DNA from: Gongronella butleri
Taxonomy: Eukaryota; Mucoromycota; Mucoromycetes; Mucorales; Cunninghamellaceae
Length of the DNA: 64,000 nucleotides
Direction of reading: 5' to 3'
Assembly: GCA_025201375.1 (NCBI GenBank)
Contig: JAIWZP010000083.1
Location: forward strand, 32,664-96,663
Positions 14,495 to 25,946 of this stretch are shown in pieces; position 1 is the first letter of the stretch; each line of letters opens with the position of its first letter. Position numbers and translations under genes: made by a program. The notes beneath the pieces are model-generated. The model saw only the letters and a program-made list of their open reading frames with translations, did not search any database and had not been told where the DNA came from.

Positions 14495-17414
14495 ATGGCC
14501 GATCGACGCAGTGGCATGGTCCAATCGTTCGGCTATCCGCACAATGGCTCTATCGTCAGCCGTGCCGTTACCGCTGCCGCCGCAAACAACCATCACTCGT
14601 CCAGGCGAGGCGGCAGAGGTTCAAAACGCTATTCCGTCTCTGCTTTTTACTCCATGGCTGCCGAGCAGGACGTCGAGGTCGAGGACGATCTAGCTCGAGG
14701 TAAAAAAAAAACCCCCCCAGCCCAGCACGCATGCAAAGCTGGAACAAAAAGCGCGAAAAAAGAACGCGGAAGGACCAACAGCTCCCCTTTTTTTTCGTTT
14801 TTTTTTTTTTTCTGACTAGCCCAAAAGAATCTGCGCTCGCTAAAGACGATGATTTCCAGCCAGTCAAAGACCAATTTCATGCGCGAACGTGATGTGCGAT
14901 TCTTGGATGCGCGCATTGGCCTGCTGATTCAAAACCGCATGGCGCTTGACGAGCAAAACGAGGTCGCCTCACGTCTCGAAGACCACGACGAGGACAATGA
15001 CGACCATTACCCCGACGACAGACGCATGCAGCAGTACGGCAACCTCTTTTACTTGCTCCAAAGCGAGCCGCGCTACATGGCCACGCTGTGTCGCCTCGTC
15101 ACGCTCGCAGAAATCGACACATTGCTGCAAACAGTCATGTTCACGCTCTATGGTAATCAATACGAGAGCCGTGAAGAGCACCTTTTGCTTTCCATGTTCC
15201 AGGTAAGAACTTTAAAAAAAAACACAGAAAAGCAAAAAAAAAAAAAAAAAAAAAAAAAGCATGATGTCTAGTGAAATCATCATTTGATCACATTTCTCCT
15301 GTCATTACCCTTTCCCCTTGGTCCCTTAACACCCTCCCCCCTTTTTTAATTTCATTAGAATGTCCTGTCTTGGCAATTCGAAACGACAGCCGAGTTCACA
15401 TCGCTGTTGCGCGCCAACACGCCCGTATCGCGCATGATGACCACTTACACGCGCCGTGGCCCCGGTCAATCGTATCTAAAGTCCGTGTTGGCCGACCGCA
15501 TCAATGATCTTATTGAGCAAAAGGACATGAATTTGCAGATCAATCCTTTGAAAGTAAGAGCAATTAAGAAAAAAAAAAGGAGTGGGAGATCTGACCGCGT
15601 TTTTTTTTCTTTTTTCCTCCCACTTTTAGGTGTACGAGGAGATTGTGCAGGCGATTGAAGAAGATCAAGGCCAGTTGCCGGAGAGCTTTCCACGTAGCGT
15701 CACAGCGGAAGTGGCCGCGACGCACCCGCAGGTGCAAGCCATCATCCAACCGCGCGTCAATGCGCTGATAGAGATTGCCAACCAGTTTTTGACGACCATT
15801 GTGCAGTCGCTCGACAAGGTGCCATACGGCATTCGATGGATTTGCAAGCAGATCCGCTCCCTGACCAAACGAAAATATCCAGACGCGACCGATCAGGCCA
15901 TTTCCACGCTCATCGGCTCCTTTTTCTTCTTGCGCTTCGTCAACCCGGCCATTGTCACGCCCCAGGCATACATGCTCATCGACCGCGTCCCAGGAACTCA
16001 CCCTCGCACGATTCTGACATTGGTAATAGCTAAAACCAGTGAAGTATCAAGTCAGATGACTCAATTTTGTCTCCTTTTTTTTGTGTTTTGTACGCGCAGA
16101 TTGCCAAAATGATCCAGAACCTGGCCAACAAGCCCACATATGCAAAGGAGCAATACATGATTCCGACGAATCCGTTTGTGGAAAACAACAAAAAGCGAAC
16201 AAACCAGTTTCTGAACGAATTATGCGAGGTTGGCGACTTTTACGAGTCGCTTGAGATGGACCAGTACATGGCGTTGACAAAACGCGATATCCAGATCAGC
16301 ATCACGCCCAACGAAATCTACAGCACACAGAGCTTGCTACACCAACACCTGGACGTCCTTGCGCCCAAGCCATCTGATCATCTGCATATCCTGGCCACGG
16401 AGCTCGGCGCACCGCCAGCCCAGGTCCCAAGGAAGCAGAACAAGCCAATTGAGCTGCCACTCTTTAGCCGCTGGGAAATGCCAATTCAAGGTACGCGGGA
16501 GAAAAAAAATAACCGGAAAAAATAACAAATACGCGCGACGCGACACGGTCTTTTGTTGACTTTTTTCACTAGATTTGACCATGTCGCTGATGAGCGACAA
16601 CAACATTACGCAAAATGACATTTTGTATATGGAGGCCAAGGCGATTTTTGTGCAAATCATTCGTTCTTTGCCTGGTTTGTCGCGGCCTCCGCTAAAGTTG
16701 TATCACATTGCCGAGTCGGCTGGTACCGCCAAGGATGTGCAGTTGGTGCGCAAGGGCATCAAGGTCAAGGAGATGCTGCGCGAGCTGGAGGAGGCTGGTG
16801 TCGTCGACCAAGGTGACGGGCATCGCCTGCTCGTCGAGGAGATCACGCAAGAGCTGGCTCATTTGGGCGATCTCAAGGTCAAGGTCATGGAGGAATTGCA
16901 GTCACTGCAGAGCGTGTACAAGACCATTCAAGACCACAACAATTACCTGATGAGCCAGCTTGAGAGCTACAAGGCTTATTTGCAAAACGTGCGCATGCAG
17001 AGCGGCGGCATTGTGGGCACAAACCAAAAAAACAAAAAGCAGGTCGGCCTCGGCGTTGAGGTCATTGACGGCAAGGCCAAGAAATCCGGTAGCAACAAGG
17101 CACACGTCCAAGGCCCCTTCAAATTCACACATCAACAGCTCGAACGCGACGGCATCATTGCCGAAACAGAAGTCCCTGAAAACCGCCGCAACAACATCTA
17201 CGTCACAATCACCTCGCCAATTCCAGGCACATTCATCATCGAGCTCCACTATCGAGGACGCGACAAGCCCATCCTCGAAATCGACCTCAAGCTCGATGAC
17301 CTCTTGGAAAAGCAGCAGGACAATATCCAACTGCTCGATCTCGACTATATCAAGCTGCACGTCAACAAGACTCTCAGTCTGCTCACAAAGACATTCATGT
17401 CCAACAAAAAGTAA
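14495..17414 (+). CDS. IQGAP-related RasGAP protein
   Basis: Predicted Ras GTPase-activating protein of 802 residues. Exons: 14495-14699, 14820-15202, 15359-15553, 15630-16022, 16100-16490, 16573-17414. After a basic, Ser-rich N-terminus comes the RasGAP domain (about residues 130-460), with [14 protein letters not shown] and [14 protein letters not shown], the strongest motifs of the IQGAP-like GAP fold, followed by a RasGAP C-terminal domain (about 640-800; [32 protein letters not shown]). It lacks the calponin-homology domain, IQ repeats and WW domain of true IQGAPs, so it resembles the shorter S. pombe Gap1/Sar1 and Dictyostelium GAPA class. An arginine (LLRANTPVS) occupies the position expected for the catalytic finger, which suggests real Ras-GAP activity; this assignment is by eye. 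Confidence 0.9.
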
Positions 17415-17896
17415 GCAATTGAGACGCGCTTGGACGTGTAAAATCAATTTTTTTCCATTTTCGTGTCAATTCATCCTTTTTTTCTTTCTTTCAGGACTGG
17501 CTTTTTCTCTTGAATTTTATGTCTATCATCTATGCTAACGTTATGTATTTCGTTTTATCTTCTTGTTTTCATTTTCCACACGTATTTGGTCTTTTTTTTT
17601 TTAACCTTGCTTCCCCCCTCCCTCTTTTTCATATATTTTACACACTCTGCTCTCTTTCTTTTTTCTTGAATTTTCCAAGTTACATCTTAACCCGCCTAAT
17701 ATATAAAAAAACACGTGCAAATAAAGAAAAAAACAGTGACAATACAACAAAATCTGTTCCTTTTGCGCGCTCCCATGACCCGCGGTCTCGTTTTTCATTG
17801 CGTCCCCACGGTGCGCATCGTACCACCCAGCTGCTTCTGCATGATGTAATTGTTTATGTATGTTGTTTGGATAAAAAAATGGATAAAACGTATGAT
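17415..17896. other. Convergent 3' regions
   Basis: Lies between the ends of the RasGAP gene (plus) and the trehalose synthase gene (minus). AATAAA at 17720-17725 fits the plus-strand transcript. Long pyrimidine runs cover 17570-17660. No gene is seen. Confidence 0.55.
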
Positions 17897-20777
17897 TTAG
17901 AGCTTGAGCTGGCCAAGCTCCTCGACCAGGCCATTGACCAGGTCCACGGTAGGGATATAGTATTGTGCCTCGGTTTGCTTTTTGCCAACGGTGCTGGTGA
18001 TTGACTGCGGGAATTCGTTCAGGTACGAAAACACGACCTCGTCCGTTTTGCCATCGCCAATGCAAATCATAAAATCGATCGATGACAACCCAAGGTCCTT
18101 GATGATTGCACGCACCGCAGTGGCCTTGTCCACTGATGACGGGCGCAATTCCAGCGTCTTGTTGCCCAAAACAATCTATAAAACACGTAAAAAGAAAAAA
18201 AAAGATGAGGCGCGCTTTCGCGGGACGGGGAATCTTGTTTTCTTACAGACAAGGCCATGTGCGAAAGCAGCTTCTCGAGATTGACTTGCAATTCGGTTGC
18301 CTGCCAGCTGCCAAACTCGGGATCGGCATTGCGATAGTGCCAGGTCAGATTGATTTCCTTTTCCTCGATGAACGAGCCCGGTGTGCGCTCGGTGTAGTGC
18401 TCAAACAGGGGTAAAATGGTCTCCTTCCAGCTGGGGTCGATCTGCTCCACAAGGCAATACCAATGGCCGTCCTCTGCCTTTACAATCTTGCCTTCCGTCG
18501 ACGATGTCGGCTGGATCTCGTTACGAATGTTGGCTGGGTGCTTGTAAAAGCAGCCGTGTTCCGCGCTTGTAAACAATAAAAAATGAGCACACGACGCCAA
18601 TGGACATGAATTGACGCGCTTGTTGGACGCGAATATTGTCTTTTCTTTTTTTTTTTTTTTTTTTTACCTGAGGCCGACGCCCGTGTTTTCAAACCACGAG
18701 TCGAGATGGTGGCGTCCGCGGCCAGAAAGGATGTACACGTAAGTATCAGGCTGCTGGGCAAGGGCCTTTAGCTGGTCGAGGATTTTTGGCGATGGTTTGG
18801 CAAATTCTGGCAACTTGTGCGTGGTGGTCAGAGTGCCGTCATAGTCTAGCAGCACAAGTTTCTTGGTTTTGGCTCGCTTGAATCTTTGCAGCACCTGGTC
18901 CGCATGCAATTGCGGCATGGCCATCTGTTGCCCAAATTCCTCGCTAACACGCTGCAAAGCATGGAAAAAAAAAAAAAAGAAAAAAATGTGAGCACGACAG
19001 GCTTTGTTTTTGATTTTTCCTTTTTTTTTTTTTTTTTTTTCTTACGCGCAGCTCATTGACAAAGCTTGCGCCCCAGTAGGCGGCCGTGTACTTTGTGACG
19101 TAGCGATACAGCTTTTGATGATTTGCCTTGCGGACGTCATCGGGCATCGTGACGGCCTCAAAGATGGCATTGGCCATCTCCTCTGTGTTCCACGGGTTGA
19201 CAATGATGGAGCCATTGAGCGACTGCGCGGCGCCTGCGAATTCCGACAAGATGAGGACGCCGTGGTTGTCCTGTTGCGACGAAATATACTCGTATGAAAC
19301 GAGATTCATGCCATCGCGCGTCGAGGACACGAGACACACGTCCGACGCCGCATAAAGGGCAACGAGCTCCTCAAAGGGGATGGATCGGTGCATGAAATGG
19401 ATGGGCACAAACTCGACGGTGCCATATTGGCCATTGATGCGGCCAACAAGCTCATTGATCGTGCTGCGCAGCTGCTGATATTCCTCCACGTCCTCGCGCG
19501 ACGGAATGGCAAGCTGCACAAGCACCACCTTACCCACCCATTCGGGATGCTCGCTCAAAAACACTTCGAGAGCGTGCATCTTTTGCGGCACACCTTTGAT
19601 ATAGTCAAGGCGATCCACGCCCACAATCAACTTGCAGTCCCCAAACCGGCTCTTGAGCTGCGCAATGCGCCCTTGGATCGACGTGTTCTTGAGACCCTCC
19701 TACACCAATTAAAGAAAAAAAAGAATAGGTAAGATTTTGTTTTTTTTTCCGTTTTTCTTTTTCTTTTTCTTTTTTTTTTTTTGCTTTTGTACCTTGAATT
19801 TGTCAGGGTCAATGCCAATGGGGAACGTGCCGACCTGGACATATCGCCCCTCGTACTCGACGCCATTAGGCATGGTGGAGAGACCGAGAATACGCGTACA
19901 CGACGACAAAAAGTGACGCGCATAGTCGTATGTGTGGAAGCCAAGCAGATCGCTTTCCAAAACACCTAGCAAGATCTCCTTGCGCACAGGCAGGATTCTA
20001 ACAATCAAAGGAGCGCGGGGGTGTGAATCGCCGCATTTTCTTTTTCTTTTTTTGTTTTTTGGCGTTTTACCTGTAAATTTCACTGCTTGGGAAGGGCGTG
20101 TGCAAGAACCAGCCAATTTTGATGTCTTTTGTGGTCTTGTTGCGCAGCATGGCGGGCAGGAGCATCAAGTGATAATCTTGAATCCAGACCAAATCGCCGT
20201 CCTGGACAATCTCATCAATGGCGTCGGCAAAAAGCTGGTTGACACGCTGATACGCCTCCCACCACTCCTCATTGAAGGAGATTTCGCCAGGGTGGTAGTG
20301 AAACAGGGGCCAAAGGATGCTAAAAAAATAAAACAAGACAAGGATGAGCACATCTGAAATCGGGGAAAAGAGCGTGAAAAGGTGCATTTTTACCTGTTGG
20401 AGAAGCCATTGTAATGCAGATCGGCCAAATCGTCATCCACAAAAACCGGCAACGTCGAAGTCTCGTTCAACAGGCGCTCCTGCAGGCGTTGTCGGTCGTC
20501 GGTGGGCACGTCAATGCCTAATGAAAAACACAAAAAGCGTCAAAATGACGTGTTCTCGCTAAAACACACGCTTCTCATTCCTCTTTTTACCTGGCCAGCC
20601 GATCCAAGTGAAGCTCATTTGCTTCTTCAACCCGCTGAGCGCGGCAACTAGGCCGCCAGACGACATTTTGAACTCATAGTCGTTGGTGGCAGGGTCCTTT
20701 TTGACGGTGATAGGCAAACGGTTCGAAACCACCAGCAAACGCAGCCCTTTGTTATTGTCTTGGGTGCCTTGGGTCAT
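17897..20777 (-). CDS. Trehalose-6-phosphate synthase with phosphatase-like domain
   Basis: Two-domain trehalose enzyme of 766 residues; makes trehalose-6-phosphate from UDP-glucose and glucose-6-phosphate. Exons (minus): 20591-20777, 20394-20517, 20071-20319, 19793-19997, 19046-19699, 18668-18951, 18247-18565, 17897-18175. The GT20 domain spans about residues 12-490, with GGLVAAL, DYHLMLLP, GVDRLDYIKGVPQK and RDGMNLVSYEY. A HAD-type trehalose-phosphatase-like domain follows, with LDYDGTL near residue 508. Its last acidic motif reads GDGKTDE (near 714) instead of the usual GDD-(S/T)DE, so phosphatase activity is uncertain. The residue before DYHLML is Gln, where His is usual. Upstream DNA contains a C-run with CCCCT (around 20955), resembling a stress element, but this is weak. 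Confidence 0.93.
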
Positions 20778-22139
20778 TGGTATGCAAACGTAAAAAAAAA
20801 GGGGGGGAAGGTAAAGAGTGAAAGAAGCTAAGAAGAATGAAAAAAAAGGCCGCAAAGCGCGAGCGCGGCGTTTTTTTTATAGGCGACGGGCCGGGTGTTC
20901 CAGAAACTTTGATTTTGCGGCCAATGAAGCGCATTGTGGACGCCAGCATGCCCCCCCCTTTCGCACTTTTTTGATCGATACCAACCTCTTCCATTCATCG
21001 ATATCATTGTCACGCGACACAAAAGACTCTCCCAATATACCCTGACCCTTTTTACCCATCACAATGACGTAGCCTTTCTTTTTTTTGTTTCGCCATGCCC
21101 TCATTCCTTTTCCCGCCCTTCCCACATCTAGTAAAAAGAAAAAAAAAAACAGCAGAATCGGCCAAAAAATGACAAAAAAAAAAAAAAAAGATTAGGGTCA
21201 GTAGTGACCATTGGCCACCGACGCGTCGCTCGTGCCCTGTTCTTCTCCCGCACGGCCAATCGACCAGCATCTTTGTGTCGCCGTGGCCCTGTACACAAAA
21301 CGTGGCGGGAATTTAAAATAATCCCAAGCGTGTCGGAGCGCGACATGCTTCCCATGACCTTCTATCGGCTTGGCTATACCTTTCGGAGTATCACCCAACT
21401 CTCGAAACTTCCATACAAACTCATTGGCATCTCTGATTCCATGGTGTACGAGAAAGAAAAAAAAGCTTAAACAGCAATGTCATCATGGAATCGAACCACA
21501 ATCAAAATATGATAAAGACCCCCATGTTGCAATTGCCTTTTTATTGTATAGGACACGCTGATTCTTTGAAACATGGCCTGCATAGAGTGGTTGATTCAGT
21601 GCTTGTCGAGAAAACGATCAAAATGGCTTTGACGACAATCATTTACCATTGCTCTTGAGCTGCATTTTCCGATCGGCCTTGGTTTTTAGACTGATGCTTT
21701 GTACCAATTGAAGCACACCAATGTCAAGTTTTCCTGGTAGTCGATCAGTGCAATCTTGAGAACCGTTTAATGCCACTCTGGGAAAATTGAATTTTCGAGT
21801 TGTCTTGTCCGTGATCTACCATTGAGATTGCAAACTTTGTCAACTGCTGTTGGCATCTTGCAGAGACACCTGGTCCAAGTTTGACAGTGAACGAATCTCT
21901 GTATGGCCAGATGTCTCGAATTTAAAACGTATTGGCAAATCCATGCTTATTTTTCCAACTCTCTAAAAAGGTATCAAACTCACAGCAAAATATTGTGTGC
22001 CATTGTCAATTGCGCGCTGCAAAATGCTGTTTAACTAAATGTGAATCAAGTGTCTGCGAGAAAATCTTGATTTGAGCATTTTTACGGGTTTTGGGTCGCC
22101 TGTCGCTGAAACGATGACCTGCCAGTGCATCCACTCTTT
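20778..22139. other. Trehalose synthase upstream region and non-coding DNA
   Basis: About the first 250 bp are the probable promoter of the trehalose synthase gene. The rest shows only short overlapping frames. A minus-strand stretch at about 21200-21450 can be read as a protein-like frame (containing NEFVWKFRELGD) and ends at a possible GTATAG donor, but I find no partner exon and do not annotate it. Confidence 0.45.
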
Positions 22140-22300
22140 GAAAAAGTAAATCCAAGGCTTTTCGTTCGAATGATCCTACCCTCGCGGTGCTCCCGACCAC
22201 TGGATGGCGTGCACTGACGACGTTTAAAAACGACGATTTTTCCAAGGGGTACAGTCGAGGATTTGAAAACGGCAAGAACTGAGGTCCTCAGATCGCGACA
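22140..22300 (+). repeat. Relic related to 60515-60640
   Basis: Translated in one plus frame, this stretch contains DPTLAVLPTTGWRALTTF and FSKGYSRGFENGK, which align with EPTLVALQHLDGALRPF and FPRGTVMDWKMEK encoded at about 60540-60645. At the DNA level both copies share a (G/A)TTTTCC(A/C)A/CGGGG(T/C)ACAGTC block. Stops interrupt this copy, so it is a decayed sequence. Confidence 0.45.
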
Positions 22301-22659
22301 CCATTCAATCACATGATACAACACATCTGTTCACCGATAGAAATGTAATAAAAACGAAGGCTCCATCGACTGCTTTTTGCGCAAAATGAATTCTGCTCCG
22401 TGTTTTCGCTACAAGGTGATCTCGACAACAAACGATCACAGCACCTGCAAACGCGCACCATCAAAAAGAGCAGAAGCTAGTGCGTACGTGGATATTCATG
22501 ATCATTGAAAAATGCAAGTTTTGGGCTAAAGAAACGCTCGACAAAGATCATTATAAATTTTGACGCGTCAAAAAAGCGCGTCAGCTTGGTTATTTCTTCT
22601 CGGTTTTTTGCATTATATGCACACATCTGGAGTCTCTCTTTCTGGTGGGCGTGTTAAAA

Positions 22660-23615
22660 GTGATTTACAGCACGTTTTTCTCGTGCAATTCACTTGTAAA
22701 GTTTTGATCAAAATTGCTCGTTGCTCGTCAATGAGCAGATCGATTGCGCTCCTTTTTACGCTTTTCGTCGTTTTCATCATTCGATGCACCTTGCGTGCAA
22801 ATGTGGTGTCATTCTGAAGACCTGATTTTCTAATTTTTGATTTGGGTGCTTGCGACGACTAATTTTGATTTGAGCGTGGCGCGCCAGCAAAGATTGAGTC
22901 CCACTTTATTCTCCAGCTCTTCATATTACGTCAAGATGATTTTGGCCGCCATTGGATGTCACCTTGGCCCCCAACAATAATGAATACAGCCATTTTCTTA
23001 AAAACAGCGTTTTGATATAATTTCACTTCAAACCACAAACTCTCAAGCAAGTGGGAAATGATGCTCAAGAATGCCTCTCTAGAATGGTGTTTGCTTTTCA
23101 CGGTCTAAACATAGCAAGTCCATGAAAACATGGTCAAAAGCGCAAAATATTGCCTTTGCGCGACTGATGTCTAATCGCGTGCTGTGTTTCGACGCTAAAA
23201 ATAGGGACAGCAAGATTTATGGATAGAAAAGAAGCATAATAAAAACGACGATGATGCATCAAATCAAAATGCAAAAGGGGATTTCGTCTAAAAACTCAAT
23301 GTGTGGCAATGATGCACGGGCAGATGTATTGTTGAGTGCATTTTTTGTGCATAGTGTATGTGAGTGGACTTGTTCCTCCTTGATGATGGGATGTGCTTGG
23401 ATGTTTCGCTCGTTGATCAGGCGTTTGGACGTGTAAATACTTGAGCCGCGCCGCTCCGTCGCACTGGACGCGTCTGTCCCCTTAGCATGAGGCTTGTTGA
23501 TCTCTTCAAGCTTGGTCACGGATGCAATTGGCGATATGGGCAGCTGCATTTGCCTCTTTATTTTTGCCACGGTCCACCTTGAGCGGCCACAGCGATCACC
23601 ACGCTGTGCATTGGC
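22660..23615 (+). repeat. Repeat segment duplicated in inverse orientation at 41617-42430
   Basis: From about 22820 to 23612 this segment aligns closely with the reverse complement of 41617-42430. Shared landmarks in order: GGCGCGCCA(G/A)CAAAGAT, CCAGCTCTTCAT, AATAATGAATACAGCCAT, CTCAAGCAAGTGGGAAATGA, ATTTATGGATAGAAAAGAAG, AACTCAATGTGTGGCAATGA and GATCACGGATGCAATTGGCG. The right end overlaps the last codons of the poly-HTH gene. The left 165 bp (22660-22825) also match 11105-11300. I see no clear terminal repeats or target-site duplication. Confidence 0.8.
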
Positions 23616-24580
23616 ATCCCGCTGAGCAAGAAGTGCTTGATCAATTGTTTTTCGCGCTCTGTCACGAATCTAAATTGACACATGGATTGAGGAGACGAGT
23701 TGGGCCGCTTTGAAGGCGATTCGATGAGATTGGCTGCTTTTTTGAAGTAGTACATGCGCCGTTCGGAGACACCGCATGCTTTAGCCACAGCCGCCAAGGA
23801 CTCGCCTTGTTCAAGACGTCTTTTTATTTCTTTCTTTGTGGCTGGCTTGATGTACCTTGAGCCAGGGAGCGCGATGTTGCGTGCTTTGCATATCTTTCGT
23901 ACCAAGTAGGGGCTGACGTCACACGCTTTGGAAGCCATGTCTGTTGACATTCCCCTGGCAACGCACTGTATGATCTTGTCAATTTTGTCGTTGCTAAGTT
24001 TTTTGTTGTTGATGCCAAACTTTCTTTTCACCATTTTGACCAAATTGAGCGTCGTGCCGCAATCAGCCGCGATCTTTTTGAGCGGCTCATCAGCTAGGAG
24101 TTGCCTTTGGATCTTTTCGATCGCGTCTTGTTCATACGTCGCTTTCTCGCCAAGGGTATGGATGTTGTTGTCGAATTTCGGAAATTGGATAGCGTTCGGT
24201 GATATTTTGTTAATGCAAGCTGTTTCACTCACAGACACGCCGTCCAAAAGGTTTTTTATAATCTGTTGCTTTTTGACGTCGCTGAATCTCGGCCTGGTGA
24301 AGCCGCGTTGCGATCGATATCTTAGGACCGTGCTTCTGCTGACACTGCATGCCGCCGCCGTATGGCTAGCCGTCTTGCCCTGGTAAGCAAGTTGTTGGAT
24401 TTTTTTGATCGTGGACGTGCTGCACCTTTTAATGCGCTCATGTGTTTGGGGAAGGTTAAACTTGCGACGCACATTGTGAACAACTTTGGTGCTCACTCCA
24501 CATTGATACGCCGTTTTAGTCATTGACATGCCACCCAACAAGCATGCCTTTATCTCGTCACATTTGGTATCAGAGTACAT
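23558..24580 (-). CDS. Tandem helix-turn-helix array protein, no catalytic domain seen
   Basis: A single-exon gene for 340 residues that reads as a string of about six and a half helix-turn-helix units of 40-50 residues: about 5-45, 56-95, 101-146, 152-194, 198-238, 248-288 and a partial unit at 307-331. Most units share a pattern of basic helix, a Gly turn, an Ala-rich second helix, then CGVS, CSVS or CDVS leading into the recognition helix (residues 27-30, 78-81, 220-223, 269-272). Such units resemble the DNA-binding heads of resolvases and Tc1/pogo-type transposases, yet no DDE or recombinase domain follows. I start at MYSDTKCDEIK because upstream in-frame sequence is an (AG)n/poly(A) tract. 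The last 20 codons lie in the segment duplicated at 41.6 kb, so the C-terminus may be derived from that repeat. Function unknown. Confidence 0.7.
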   Translation of the reverse strand: MYSDTKCDEIKACLLGGMSMTKTAYQCGVSTKVVHNVRRKFNLPQTHERIKRCSTSTIKKIQQLAYQGKTASHTAAACSVSRSTVLRYRSQRGFTRPRFSDVKKQQIIKNLLDGVSVSETACINKISPNAIQFPKFDNNIHTLGEKATYEQDAIEKIQRQLLADEPLKKIAADCGTTLNLVKMVKRKFGINNKKLSNDKIDKIIQCVARGMSTDMASKACDVSPYLVRKICKARNIALPGSRYIKPATKKEIKRRLEQGESLAAVAKACGVSERRMYYFKKAANLIESPSKRPNSSPQSMCQFRFVTEREKQLIKHFLLSGMPMHSVVIAVAAQGGPWQK

Positions 24581-25946
24581 TGATACAGTAAAAACAGTTC
24601 CAGGAAAGAAAACGAAAGATAGAGAGAGAGAGAGAGAAAAAAAAAAAAAAAAAGGAGGGGAGAGATGGCGTTTTGAGTTTTGTTTCAAAAAGCGCGTTCG
24701 CGCCACCCCAATTCAAGTCGAATTTCGGCATAAAACGTCCATCACTTGCGCGCGTCAATTTCAAGTCTACTTTAAATAGAGACCATCAGATCAATGACCA
24801 CCACATCCCATAAAATAGCAAAATCCAGTCTTTTTGTATTTTACATCGCCATTCTTGCTTTTGGATTTGCTTTTTTTGAAACATTCGAAACAAACAGGGC
24901 AGAATTTGTCATCTTTTTGCCACCTGGAGAGAAGCGCTTCGATACTTTTATCAGCTGGACACTGCGGATGGTCAATCGTACGTGAACACCATTTTCAAAT
25001 CAAGAATTTGACATTGACTCGCTTCCTTTTCGATTGAGAATGTTCCAGACGACGTTGTCCAAATGACCCCAAATTTAAAGCATGCATGAACAGACCAAGT
25101 CGAAAACCAGGTTTTCAAGTTTTTGCGGCGATCGGTTGGTGTGATCCTGAGATACGCGTTGAAAAATTCTGAGCCAAAATAATTTTTTATGTATTTTTCG
25201 ATGAACTTGCGCGAGTGACCCCAAGTCGGGACCAGATGAGATGGTGGGAATAGGTTTCCAACGGCTCCATGTATTTTCTTGGCGGATCTGCCAATACGCG
25301 ACATTTTATTCAAACACTCTTGATTTTCTCTTTTTTTTTTTTTCAATCGCACCTACTGCGAGGGCAGACATTGAATTCTCAAACATGCTGCGGAGCTTTT
25401 AACATAAAAGGTCGACCACTGGTTCAAATTTGAAAGAGAACGGATCACTCAGAATGTCAAAAAGCTCGATTTTGCTGCACTTTACGGGTTTCATGATAGG
25501 CTTTCCAAAATTGGCTGCGCCGACGCGCATCAAAACTTGATGCAGATGCGAGTTGGGTGTTTGTGAGTTGCGCCCGCAGGGCAAAAGATGTCTCTTTTGG
25601 CTGAATTTGTACTTTTTTCTTTTGACCATGGCCGCCCGCTGACAGACAATGCACCTGGCGACCAACTTGAGAGAGAGGTACGCGTGGCAGGTCGCTGTCT
25701 GACCTCTATGTCGAAGATCATGCAATGAAAAGAGGAAAAAAACGCCTGCACCATCCAATGGTGCTCTGATTTCACCATCGGATTACCAAAACAGACCTGT
25801 CAAAGGGGCAATTGAGCCCAAACAGACGCCCAAACGAAAAGAAAGAATAGGAGCCCCGCCTTTTTTTTTTTTTTTTTTTTCTCTCTCTCTCTCTCTCTTT
25901 CTCTTTTTTTCAACCCTTTTGTTTTTTTTTCCCCCCTGGTGAGCGC
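24581..25946. other. Non-coding island between HTH and Ulp2-like genes
   Basis: Contains an (AG)n tract followed by poly(A) at about 24618-24653 just upstream of the HTH gene, and a poly(T)-(CT)n tract at about 25861-25910 just upstream of the protease gene. A minus-strand open frame at 24972-25352 has no recognisable domain and is probably decayed repeat. No supported gene. Confidence 0.5.

Noticed and set aside
21198..21450. Protein-like minus frame containing NEFVWKFRELGD
   Set aside because: It relies on a non-ATG start, overlaps an equally open plus frame, and has no partner exon or recognised family.
21475..21540. B-box-like GGTTCGATTCC on the minus strand, suggesting a tRNA
   Set aside because: A T arm can be drawn but no matching 5' acceptor strand, D arm or anticodon stem lies at the right distance.
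24972..25352. Minus frame of 126 codons near the HTH gene
   Set aside because: No domain, poly-Lys start from an A-run, and location in decayed repeat DNA.
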